This document shows, piece by piece, positions 45,903-56,845 of a stretch of 64,000 bases of DNA (the first letter of the stretch is position 1; the number at the start of each line of letters is the position of its first letter). The notes below the pieces were generated by a model. The model saw only the letters and a list, made by a program, of their open reading frames with translations, made no database searches and had not been told where the DNA came from. The position numbers and the translations under genes were made by a program. The DNA comes from Silene latifolia (lineage: Eukaryota; Streptophyta; Magnoliopsida; Caryophyllales; Caryophyllaceae). Location: contig NC_133538.1 in the NCBI RefSeq assembly GCF_048544455.1, forward strand, positions 147,418,922 to 147,482,921, in the 5' to 3' direction.

Positions 45903-47244
45903 TGTAACACCCCCTCATACCAAGGTGCCTTACCAGGACCACCCTACCATGAAAATGTGTTACCATCTCGGTTGCCCGAGGTTAGTACATATCAAAAGCG
46001 TCTCAACTGAGCATATTTATTAAAGTACTGTAAAGTATAAAGTTTACAACATCAAAACTGTTATACTGTTTTAACAAAATACAACTTCATAGTCTGACAA
46101 TAAAAGAAATCCAACTAAGACTCAGACGGTGATGCTATGACTCGTGATGGCAAATCTCCCAAGACAGTCCCCAAGCTCACACTAGCAATACCTGTCAAGC
46201 CTGCTCACCATCCCCGAATGGATCACCGCAGATTCCACAAACAAAAACGGGTCGATTACTCAAATATTAAGACAAACAAACGGAGAGAAATCAACTGATC
46301 ATCACCAATGCCCAATCATCCAATCTCCCACAAGAACCGACTACACACCAAAGTGTGTAGCCCCGCCAGTTACCCATCGCAATGAGTAACCCTCGCCGCC
46401 GGTGGGTGACCGCAGCCGATCCCACCTAGTCCAGCTCCTCAACGAGCGACAACAATCCCCGTCCCTTAATGTGCACATCCCCTCCCGTGGCGGGTTCCAT
46501 GGAGGGCGAACTAGGGTGTGAAGCCACTCCCGCAAGTGACTCCACCACAATCACAATCACATGACATCACAGCCATCTCAATCCCCTCACACCAACATCG
46601 TCACAACAATCTCCATACTCCGATGATCAACAGATAACAATAATCACATCAAACATGTCTTATAAAGAACGAAATGGCGAGTAGGAAACCCTACCTTAGC
46701 AATCAACAGTGGAATGAACTCGAACAATCAGAAAGGCTCTTCTACGAAGTCTTCTCCTATACCATAATCATATCACACAATTACACATTGCACAACCCCA
46801 TATTCCTAATTCCGTAATTGTACAGTAACCCCAACGAATACAAACAACATATAATTAGAACTTACCAACAGTAAGATGAGGAATTATACGCAAGGACTCC
46901 GAAGCTTTCACAAACAACAAGGCTATGGGATGATTAGGGAGTGATTAGGGAGAGATTAGGTTAACGTAGAAATGATGTAGTTGAAATGATGTTTTGAAAA
47001 CTGACGCGCGATATAAAATAATTTTAAACACTCCCTAATCAAACCGTCAAAATAATACTCGCCAGACCGAATACTCGGTCGAGTAAAGTTATACTCGGCC
47101 GAGTATCCTCTACTCGGTCGAGTATTCACTATACTCGGCCGAGTATTCATCGGCAGAACCAAAACAACTCACAACAGCAGCACTACTCGGCCGAGTAGGC
47201 TCTACTCGGTCGAGTAGTCACCAAAGAAAATCCGTAGTGTTACA
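45903..47244 (-). repeat. Solo LTR of a chromovirus-like family, 1,342 bp
   Basis: Minus-strand TGTAACACTACGGATTTTC...GGGGGTGTTACA, flanked by the duplication TTCTC (45898-45902, 47245-47249) and with no internal region, so it arose by LTR-LTR recombination. It shares the central block (CACTTGCGGGAGTGGCTTCA) and end sequences with the LTR at 38485-39885 and is a related family. Palindromes of the form TACTCGGCCGAGTA and TACTCGACCGAGTA lie at 47065-47215. Confidence 0.9.
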
Positions 47245-47249
47245 TTCTC

Positions 47250-48141
47250 AAGTACTTAAGGATGTTCTTGACGGCAATCCAGTGACTCTCCCCTGGATTT
47301 CCTTGATATCTACTCGTCATACTCAAAGCATACGAGACATCAGGACGTGTGCATATCATAGCATACATGATTGATCCAACAGCGGAAGCATAAGGGATCG
47401 TCTTCATGCGTTCAACATCATGGGGTTCGGAGGGAGATTGAGTCTTGCTCAATATCGTCCCGGTTACCATAGGTACCAATCCCCTTTTGGATTTGTCCAT
47501 GCTGAACCGTCGAAGAATCTTATCAACATAAGACTCTTGACTTAGTGCCAATATCCTCTTGGATCTATCTCTATGGATCCGGATACCTAATATGCGTTGT
47601 GCTTCTCCTAAATCCTTCATTTGGAAGTGGTTACCTAACCACTTCTTAACAGAAGACAACATCGGAATATCATTTCCAATGAGTAGTATGTCATCGACAT
47701 ACAAGATTAGGAACACAACATTGCTCCCACTGAATTTCATGTATAAACATGGTTCCTCAACATTTCGAGTGAAACCATTCTCTTCTATCACATGATTAAA
47801 TCGATGATTCCAACTTCTAGATGCTTGCTTAAGACCATAAATGGATCTCTTTAGCTTGCACACTTTGTTAGGATTTTTAGAATCAACAAAACCTTCGGGT
47901 TGTATCATGTACACCTCCTCTTCTAAATGCCCATTTGGAAAAGCGGTTTTGACATCCATTTGCCATATTTCATAATCATGAAATGCGGCAATCGCTAACA
48001 AAATCCGAATGGATCTTAGCATGGCTACGGGGCGAAGGTCTCATCATAATGGAGACCTTGGACTTGGGTAAATCCTTTTGCCACTAGCCGAGCTTTGTAG
48101 ACATCATCATGTCCTTCTATGCCATTTTTGACTTTGAATAT
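47250..48141 (-). pseudogene. pol: Tork-type reverse transcriptase
   Basis: From the integrase stop at 48142 the minus strand reads through a degenerate part (ARLVAKGFTQVQGL is recognisable) into frame 48022-47240 with MDVKTAFPNGHLEEEVYM, SIYGLKQASRSWNHRF, catalytic YVDDILLIGND, RDRSKRILALSQESYVDKIL and SWRYQGNPGESHW-like end, where the solo LTR enters. The aspartates are intact. A Pro replaces the usual Leu in AFPNG. Confidence 0.88.
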
Positions 48142-49884
48142 CTATTTGCATTGAAGGGGTCTTGCCCCTTTAGGCAAATCTACCAAGTCCCAAACTTGGT
48201 TTTCATGCATAGAATCCATTTCGGACTTCATGGCTTCAAGCCATAAGGTGGAATTTGGACTATAGATTGCGGCCTTGTAGGTGGCGGGCTCGTCACTTTC
48301 CATAAGCAACACATCGAGTGTTCCATCTTCCTCGATAAGTCCCACATATCGATCGGGATGGCGAATAACTCGGCCCGTTCTTCTAAGAGGAGGAGGAACA
48401 ACCGTATTAGACGACGAAGGAACTTCTTCTTGCGTCTCTATCTCGGTTTGTGGCTCTTGAACTTCATCAAGTTCAAAATTTCTCCCACTCTGTCTCTTAG
48501 AAATAAATTCTCTTTCTAAGAATACAGCCTCGCAAGACACAAACACTTTGTTATCTTGAGGTTTGTAGAAGTAGTAACCTCGTGAGTTTAAGGGGTAACC
48601 TACAAAGATGCACTTTTCGGATCTTGGGGCAAGCTTGTTGTCGTTCTTAGACTTGACGTAAGCATCACATCCCCAAATCTTCATATAGGATATGTTTGGA
48701 ACCCTTCCCGTCCACATCTCACATGGAGTTTTCTCGGTGGATTTAGTGGGACTATTGTTCAAAGATCTAATTGCGGTTTGAATCGTAAATCCCCAAAACG
48801 AGTTCGGTAACTCGGTTTGACTCATCATGGATCGAACCATATCAAGTAGGGTTCGATTTCTCCTTTCGGCAACACCATTAAGTTGTGGTGTTCCGGGTGG
48901 AGTAAGTTTTGATATAATACCACATTCTTTCAAGTGTGAATCAAATTCAAGGCTAAGATACTCTCCACCACGATCGGATCGTAGTGCCTTAATCCTTTTG
49001 TTCAATTGGTTCTCTACTTCGTTTTGAAATTCTTTGAATTTGTCAAACGCTTCACTTTTGTACTTCATCAAATAGATATACCCATATCTACTTAAGTCAT
49101 CGGTGAAGGTAATAAAGTAGTCATAATTACCACGAGCGGTGATACTCATTGGTCCACATACATCGGTGTGTATGAGTCCCAATAGTTCACTAGCTCGCGT
49201 CCCTTTACCACTAAAAGGATTACGAGTCATTTTGCCAAGTAGGCAATATTCGCATGTACCATATGATTGATAGTCAAATGGTGTAATCACATTAGTCGAA
49301 ATTAATCTTTTGATGCGATTCTCGTTTATGTGACCTAATTGACAATGCCAAATGAACGCTTCACTTGGATCACTTGATTTGAGTTTCTTTGATTGAATGT
49401 TATAGATATCATTAGTCGGATTCGAGGTATCTAAAATGTAAATGCCATTGATAGAGGAAGCTTGGCCTATAACCAAGTCGTTCCTTGAAATAGTACAACG
49501 ATTGTTCTTAATGACAAAACAAAAACCGTCTATGTCTAGCATAGCGATTGAAATAATGTTTTTAGAGAGTGTAGGCACATAAAAACAATTATGTAAATAC
49601 AACTCAAATCCATTAGGCAAAGCTAAAACATAAGTTCCTTTGGATTCAGCCGCTACCCGAGCTCCATTTCCAAGGCGTAGATCCACATCTCCCTTGCTAA
49701 GCCTCTTCACGTCTCTTAAACCCTGTAAATGATTACAAAGGTGAGAACCACAACCGGTATCTAGTACCCATGTCATAGTGGAAGTAAAATTTATATCAAT
49801 AACATAAATTTCCTTAGGAATTTTACCTTTTGGAGTGATGATTCCTTCCCTTATATTTCGCAAATAAACGGGACAATTCCTAAG
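48142..49884 (-). pseudogene. pol: Tork-type protease and integrase, long open frame
   Basis: A 573-codon open frame (49863-48142). Protease active site WVLDTGCGSHLC near residue 35, pre-integrase WHCQLGHINENRIKRLI with CEYCLLGK, integrase triad in LGLIHTDVCGPM, ALRSDRGGEYLS and NGVAERRNRTLLDM, then GYYFYKPQDNKVFVSCEAVF and the linker to RT (LWLEAMKSEMDSMHENQVW). No stop interrupts these modules. It is continuous in frame with gag across a TGA at 49885-49887 and ends at a stop in the RT N-terminus, so the polyprotein is broken at both ends. Confidence 0.9.
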
Positions 49885-50262
49885 TCAATGTCCCATGCCA
49901 TAGCAATAATGACACTCATCATTAACTTGCTTGAAGTTTTTGATTTTCTTTCCCTTCTTCTTGAACTTTTTGCCCTTAGAAGCAAGAACTTGATTGCTTG
50001 AGCTCCCACTAGTTTTGGCATCTTTATCTTCCAGAGACAAAGACTCTATAGATTGTATGAGGTAGTCTTCCTGAGACGGGCTCACACGAGGTCTAGTAGT
50101 AGTAGGTGGTTTAGAATAAGTGATGAAGTTAAGGTTTCCATCCGAACCTATTCCAAAATGAAGTTCTCTAGTAGTGTCGAAATCATTGTTGGAGCAAACG
50201 TCGTCAAAAACATTGTGGTAAGACTCAATAGTTATCGGTGCGGTAGCGTTTGATGGATTCAT
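49885..50262 (-). pseudogene. gag: Tork-type gag remnant
   Basis: 125 codons from ATG 50262, beginning MNPSNATAPITIESYHNVF. It has a lysine-rich run KGKKFKKKGKKIKNFK and half a zinc knuckle CHYCYGMGH; the knuckle is cut by TGA but its second half (LRNC) continues in frame. The N-terminal capsid core usual in copia gag is missing, so either a deletion removed it or the real start lies in decayed sequence upstream. Confidence 0.65.
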
Positions 50263-52363
50263 TGTAATGAACTACAAATATGGAGGAAAGGAAATATTAA
50301 CATTTGTCTTTTAAATCATACTTGTAAACAAATTAAACAAGATATGAACATTTATATAGTGACCTCTACCCAACTATTATAAATGATTCCAAGACCCAAA
50401 TTCATATTGACTTAGGCACGGTGGGGCCGATTCATCCTTTATCAATATAACTTGGTGGATTAACGTTTAATCGATTCTACTTTTAGAACTCTTGGTCGAT
50501 AATATTACATTAACGATTATCTTTAGCCCAAAACACATCCGACAAGGGCACGGTGTGGCCGATACATCCCTTATCAAAAACTTTTGTTGAGTTCAATCCA
50601 AATTTCGAATAAATGTGTCCATGATCCAAACCCACATTAACTTGGGCACGGTGTGGCCGATTCATCCCTCATCAACATGAATTCGGTGGATAGACATTTA
50701 TCACCCATTTCCCCTACGTAACAAGGTTTGTACCCCGGTGTGGCCGAGTGCACTCCCTCGCGAAATAGGTTTTCATGGTTTCTACTCTTTGGTAAGGCTA
50801 TGTCTCAATTAATTGTTTTAGCGAGAGGTCATTTCAATTTATTATCTATCACGTTTTAAGTGAACTAAAGCGGTGAACTACGATAATTGTAATTGACACA
50901 ATCGATAAACTCGATTAGATGATGATTCATGTTTTAATTATGGCGATTTAGCGATGCATGTGACATATAAATAAAATGCAAAACATAAAAAAATCCTAGT
51001 ATGGCCTTCCTAAATAGAAAAACTATTTAACTATTACAAATTCGGAAACCAACTCCATTGGTCCCTTGAACTTCGGTTGTGGCACGCATCTCGAGGTAAC
51101 ACCGTCTTTATGTATCGCCATCTTGAAGAAATCCGTCTTTGGGAACTCCGAGATAAATTAAATTACATAGCAAATTACATAATTTCCTATTATACATTTG
51201 TAACTAAAATAAAATAAATCTATTAAATTACAAAACGGTGATACGAGATCACAATAAAATTACAACCGAATCGATATTCCCATACATTTCGGGAAATACC
51301 AATTAAAACTAAGGCCATACTAAGTAAAAATTACATAATTCAAAAATTACATAAATTAAAATTATGACAATCATAAAGAAAGTGCAGCATTATAATATGT
51401 ATGAACATGCCCAATTTTATGCTAAATCGCCTTTAATTAGCCAATATCGTATATTACTCGGTTTTTACGGATTTGCGTGATTTCAACATTTTATAATCAC
51501 TAAAATTACATAAATTCATATTTATGCATAAGTTAATTACCCTAACCTCTTAGGACTCAAAATTTAGTCTTCACTAATTATTTGACCATAATTAACTCAT
51601 ATTTCTAAAATACCATGACACTCATAATGTTCAAAAACTTAGGTTAAAAATTTCAAAATTTGTCCGGAAAAACAATGTTGCGGTTTATCGGTTTTAACTA
51701 AATAATCATAAAAACATGAGAAAAATTATATTCATTAACTTTTAGATCTGAAAAACATAATAAAATGCAACATTGGACGTTTATCCTTAGTCATAGATAA
51801 AGTTTTATTAATTTTTCACTAATAATGTCACTATTTATGCTATTTTTTTTCAAAAATCCATAAATCATGCAAAAAGACTTCACTATAGCCTATTATTTTA
51901 CACACATCTTGTAAAATTGCATGTGACAACATACTAAATTTCTATGACCAGATTCGAAATTTATCTCATATTAACCTATTTTTCACTTAAATCCGAATTT
52001 AACAATGAAAAATCCATTTTTCGAGCATAAGAAGTCCAAAAATTATGACAATTTACAAGTTATCTCAAAATAATATATGTGACAACATATCCAAAAATCA
52101 CTGGAAAATACGAAGTATAGCTAATTTTAGTCCAAAAATGACATTTTTACTCATAAAATCATATTTTCATGCCATTATCGCATAATATGAACAATAAAAA
52201 TCCGTAAAATAACCAAAATATCCTAAAAACATTTTAGGACCAGAAACTTAACATGCATAAATTTATTTCGTGATATTTCATAATAACACAAATTATACAA
52301 GTTTTATATGTTATTCTTATAACTCGGAAAAACTTTTAACCGATTTGCATGCAAACAACCATG
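50263..52363 (-). repeat. Tork-type long leader with GGCACGGTGTGGCCGATTCATC repeats
   Basis: About 2.1 kb without coding sequence. At 50410-50770 a phrase (GGGCACGGTGTGGCCGAT plus CATCCCTTATCAA) recurs three to four times at roughly 110-125 base spacing. The remainder is AT-rich. Confidence 0.6.
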
Positions 52364-52376
52364 GCTCTTGATACCG
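52364..52376 (-). promoter_or_regulatory. Primer binding site of Tork-type element
   Basis: Minus-strand CGGTATCAAGAGC, two bases after the 5' LTR. Confidence 0.7.
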
Positions 52377-52378
52377 AT

Positions 52379-53645
52379 TGAAGGAAAAGTAGATCTATAT
52401 ACTAACATATTCATATATGTTCCATTTTAATTTGTCATAAAATTAACAAATGATCTTATGCATGCAAACAATTTAACAAAATAAAGAAGAAACATTCATC
52501 CTTACATTGGAATTTCGGTTCATATGGGCACAAAAGAGATCTCCTTCTCTTTTGTTCTTGAGCTTTCCTTTTGGATGAACAAAGACCCAAGTGTAGGATC
52601 TCTCCCAAGGATTTATACCCAAAACTTACTCTTAATTAAAATTAATATAATGTATACTAGATAATATTAATTTTATAAGAAAAATTGACCCAAAATTATT
52701 TGGTATCTCTCCCAAAACCGGTTGAGACAGGAATTATAGAGGAAATTTTCTCTTTCTAAAAACTCTTATTTTTGTGAGATGAATGAATGAATAATCACTA
52801 GTCTCTATCTTAGTGAATATTAGGTAAAATAATAAGAAAAACCACAAGGGTTTTCTTCCCAAAAACCGGTTGGAAGAGAGCATGGGAAGGAGCCAATGCA
52901 TGCCCTAGTTGTTCTTCACAATGAGCAATAGGTATGCAAGGATAGTTTAGTAGGTAATCATGTTGTTTACCACTAATAAAATAACTTAATATTTGCCTAA
53001 TCTTCCTCATCTTTTCGGCACATATGGATAACATGGAGTCCATTTTATTTTTGTCAATTGCCAATATGTCACATGTCATATGTTACATAAATTTGTTATG
53101 TATTTTGAACATATTAAAAATCAACGTATTAATAAAAATACGTCATATACAAAAATCGACTTAGTAATTCATAATTACTTGTACCAAAATAATTTACCAA
53201 TTATAAATCACAACAATTTGTATTTATAATAATTCATTCAAATTTAATTGTTTCCTTAAACAATAATTTCATCCGAGTAATGATACAATTCGACGATTCT
53301 CGATCGTAGTATCTCATTTTAATCAATTTCAATGAGATACGTAAATATTACTTCCAAAATTATCCGTCAATTTTAATTAAATTAATTGACTCGTAACGTT
53401 ATACGATCAATTAATTGATCAATTAAGAGTGTTGCCCTATAGGTATGACCTAGGGGATCAACTGATCACCACCGTCGACGACAAGGTAATGTCAAACTCT
53501 AGTCACCAATCATTACCGATATATGTTGACGGTTACAAGTAAAAATACTTCCCAATTGTATTCTTTAAAAAATGAGACTTAAACATGTGATCATTATGAT
53601 CAACAGTTGTGATCGCATTATTGTCGGAGGACACTTATTCCAACA
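52379..53645 (-). repeat. Tork-type 5' LTR, 1,267 bp
   Basis: Same ends as 43341-44606. Right flank is the target duplication CAAAG at 53646-53650, within the Sirevirus LTR and about 32 bases downstream of that LTR's TATA box. Confidence 0.9.
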
Positions 53646-53681
53646 CAAAGGTCTTACTTTCAAATGTAGCAAAGAGTAGAG

Positions 53682-53689
53682 TATTTATA
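53682..53689 (-). promoter_or_regulatory. TATA box of the Sirevirus 5' LTR
   Basis: Minus-strand TATAAATA in GCTATAAATACTC. The Tork-type insertion lies where transcription would start. Confidence 0.5.
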
Positions 53690-54703
53690 GCAAAGGAGGA
53701 AGCAAGGCACACGGTTTTCCACGAAACCCTAGAGGCCAAAACAGCAGATATGTAAACAAATCATATCTTTGTTATTTCTTTCCTTAAAATCTTAGGAAAT
53801 AATAGAAAATATTTAAAAGATAATTTTATCAATTATTCTTCTATTATATTTTCCTTAAATCTTAAGATATGATAAGATTTTCCATAACAAAAATATTCTT
53901 ATCATATATAACCATATCAAGTTAAATATAAAAGATATGTTAAGATAACTCTAGAGAATAAAATCTTAACAATAACAACTTTTATTCTTAGCTTACACGA
54001 AACCAACACGGCTCATATGCCTTATTTTCCGTGAAAACCCTAACTTGATATTAGGTTAGATTTAGGGTTTAAGAGTATGCTATATTAGAAACCCTAATTA
54101 GCAATATGACTCAACTTATAAGTTAACTCAACATAATTACTAATTATAAGATTAAAATAAAACCACACTCAATATGAATATGGGCTTCCTCATTAAATAA
54201 ATACTATTTGCTAAAACATTTAAAAGAGACAAAAATATTTTTCAAAAACAATTTGAAAACTTCTTAAGTCGTGCATTATATAAGCTTAGCATTTCAATGT
54301 TATAGTAGAAGAGCTATAACATTGAGCTCTTTCATAAGTAATGTTATAGTTGTGAAGCTATAACTTTACTAACATAAGAAATCCATTCTTATATTACCAT
54401 TACGAGATAACCACCTACGCTATTCTAATCTTCTTTGGAGATCTTCGAGTGTAGGCTACTCCATTCAAGCTTGATTAATCTTCAAATAAGCTTCATCTTC
54501 TCATGTATGGTTGAATAATTCATCATAAATATCTTGAAATATATTGATCCGTGATTGAGGGCTTGATCATAACATGGTCTTGTATACTTTCATCACAATT
54601 CTTTAAGCTTTGCAAATAATAAGTCTAATCTGAAGAAATTAAACAAACAATTACGCGCAACGAGTTTATAGAATGTAAAGCACTCTTGACATTATCAAAA
54701 CAT

Positions 54704-55177
<474 letters not shown>

Positions 55178-55195
55178 CACTAGTAGAAAAAACAC

Positions 55196-55445
55196 TTATT
55201 GCGTCAATTTATTTGCGTCGGTTCTATAAAAACTGACGCAAAAAGTACTTAGTTTTGGTGGGAATGCAATTTTGCCCTATAGTCAAGCTTTTTGCGTCAG
55301 TTCTTGGAAAAAACTGACGTATATAATGCGTCGGTTCTGAGCAAAACCGATGTATTTGATCAAATACATCAGTTATGTTACTAAACCGACTTATTTGGTA
55401 TTATGTTTTTGCATCAGTTATATCTAAAACCGATGCAAATGATGT
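55196..55445. repeat. CACTA left subterminal repeats
   Basis: Repeated TGCGTCGGTT / AACTGACGCA in direct and inverted form, several forming short hairpins (for example 55213-55240). Equivalent units fill the right end. Such repeats are transposase-binding sites in CACTA elements. Confidence 0.85.
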
Positions 55446-56845
55446 TTAATTAAAAAAAGAAAACGATTAAACACTCATATAGTCATACCACTACCCACAT
55501 ATTCAATACACACCTCCTCTAACCTTCGTCACTCTCCACGCTTCAAGTTTTAACGCTCTCGACTATCACTCCATAATCCTCACGTGCGACGCCTCACTCC
55601 ACTATTACAACGCCGGCAAATGCTTAGGCTGTGCCGATAGTCGCAAAGTCGTCGCCATCGTCGTTAGTCCCAATCTTGTGGCTCTCGATTTTCACTAGGT
55701 TCGTTTTTTCTCCATCTCATTTTTTTAAATTTATTTGTTGATTTTAGTTCTGATTTTGTTTTTACAACATTAATGTTGTCTTTGTCGATTCTTGGGTGAA
55801 ATTCATTGATTCATTAATTTTTTTTTTCTATTTCAGCCCTACTAGATCTGGGTTTTTTTTTCGGATTTTGATTGATGATTTTTGCCTAAATTTATTTTGT
55901 GTGATGGTTGGTTAGTTTTGGTTTTCTTGTTTCAAGTTTGTTTCTTTAATTTCTGAGCTAGGGTTTTGTTTTTTTATAGAATTGGGGAAAAATTGTTTTG
56001 ATGTTAGATTTTGTCTTATGACTTCTCTTAACACTATCAGGGAAGAAAGAAGACAATCACAATGACGCCCCTGGGCTCAATAATAGCTCTGATCAAAATG
56101 ATACAACCCCTAAATCATATATTGGTAGAAGGTGGATTCGGAAATTTCTTCTGCTGGTTTTTTTGGGGATTTTTTACATTCCTTTCAAGGTACATTTTCT
56201 GCTTTTCATTTCATTGTATTCAAGTATTTATACTTTTGTGTGTCTGTTGTGGAATGCTTGTACTGCATTAGCTTACTCTTTTGATAGCAGGCTACATATT
56301 TCAGTACCCGATTCGTCTTTAGCTTTCACCCTTCCCTTGTTTAAAGTTGCCTTTGGTCCAATGAATATTCGACAAATTGTTTATGTATTTGATATTTTTC
56401 TTGTCTCATTTATAACCAGTCGTCTAGTTTTTCATTTTGGCTAAGTTATAATAAATAAAAGTAAAGTACTATTACTCTTGGTAGGATGGGTGATCACTGA
56501 TGGAGTTCACTAATTGAGATGAAAGTGACTCAGTGAGGATGAAAGGCAGGGGTGGATTTGGGGGTAGGATGGGCTAGCCACGTGCCTATACGTGCGAGAA
56601 AAAAATATGGAAAACCCACAAAACAGATGCCTTCTTCTCTCCCACAGCACAAACCACAGGCAAACGAGACAAGATGCCGGATTGACACCACGACCTTCCG
56701 GCATCGAAATATGTGATGGGCACAATGGTATTACAGATCCAAGGACACAGTGAGTGAACTTCATGAAGCTTTCTTCACAACTTTTGATGTTTTGTATCAA
56801 GCCCTTTTTCATTAATCTTTATGCTTCATTTGCCTTGGTATTTGT
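55446..56845 (+). other. CACTA interior with unidentified exon-like segments
   Basis: Two stretches resemble captured exons. 55505-55698 has an open reading LDYHSIILTCDASLHYYNAG followed by CLGCADSRKVVAIVVSPN, ending at a GTTCG. 56041-56189 follows an acceptor-like ACTATCAG and reads GLNNSSDQNDTTPKSYIGRR then WIRKFLLLVFLGIFYIPFK, a basic segment plus one hydrophobic helix, ending at AAG|GTACAT. Neither family was recognised. The rest is T-rich intron-like sequence. Confidence 0.4.

Larger units (their letters stand above)
43341..53645 (-). mobile_element. Tork/TAR-type Ty1/copia element
   Basis: LTRs of 1,266 bp (43341-44606) and 1,267 bp (52379-53645), minus orientation, target duplication CAAAG (43336-43340 and 53646-53650). 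Order from right: 5' LTR, primer site, 2.1 kb leader, truncated gag, protease-integrase, RT, RNase H, polypurine tract, 3' LTR. The LTRs are nearly identical by eye, so insertion was recent. The RT (SIYGLKQASRSWN, YVDDILLIGND, WIAVKNILKYLR) fits Tork/TAR. RNase H is split from RT by a solo LTR. Confidence 0.9.
16013..54702 (-). mobile_element. Sirevirus-type Ty1/copia element, split by three insertions
   Basis: Four minus-strand pieces (16013-17634, 27557-29104, 39891-43340, 53651-54702) read in order as 5' LTR, primer site, gag, protease, integrase, RT and RNase H. They join exactly at the target duplications of the inserted elements: CAAAG for the Tork-type element, TCATC for the chromovirus-like element, ACCTC/ACCCC for Tat B. 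Lineage is judged from RT ([23 protein letters not shown]) and a gag with two zinc knuckles and a long coiled coil. The 3' LTR was not found: beyond RNase H only about 270 bp remain before the Tat A target site and nothing matching the 5' LTR lies left of 3885. The element is old and broken. Confidence 0.8.
42776..54702 (-). repeat. Sirevirus 5' LTR, interrupted by Tork-type element
   Basis: Minus-strand start TGTTTTGATAATGTC at 54702 and end ACTCTTCA at 42776. Pieces 53651-54702 and 42776-43340 join at the CAAAG duplication, giving an LTR of about 1.6 kb. A minus-strand TATAAATA lies at 53682-53689. 54294-54325 is a 12-bp inverted repeat (TCAATGTTATAG / CTATAACATTGA), with a second similar one at 54338-54366. 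Confidence 0.8.

Noticed and set aside
56163-56444. 93-codon hydrophobic frame in the CACTA
   Set aside because: T-rich intron-like sequence reads as Phe/Leu/Ile; the exon-like frame at 56041-56189 is different and ends at a splice donor.
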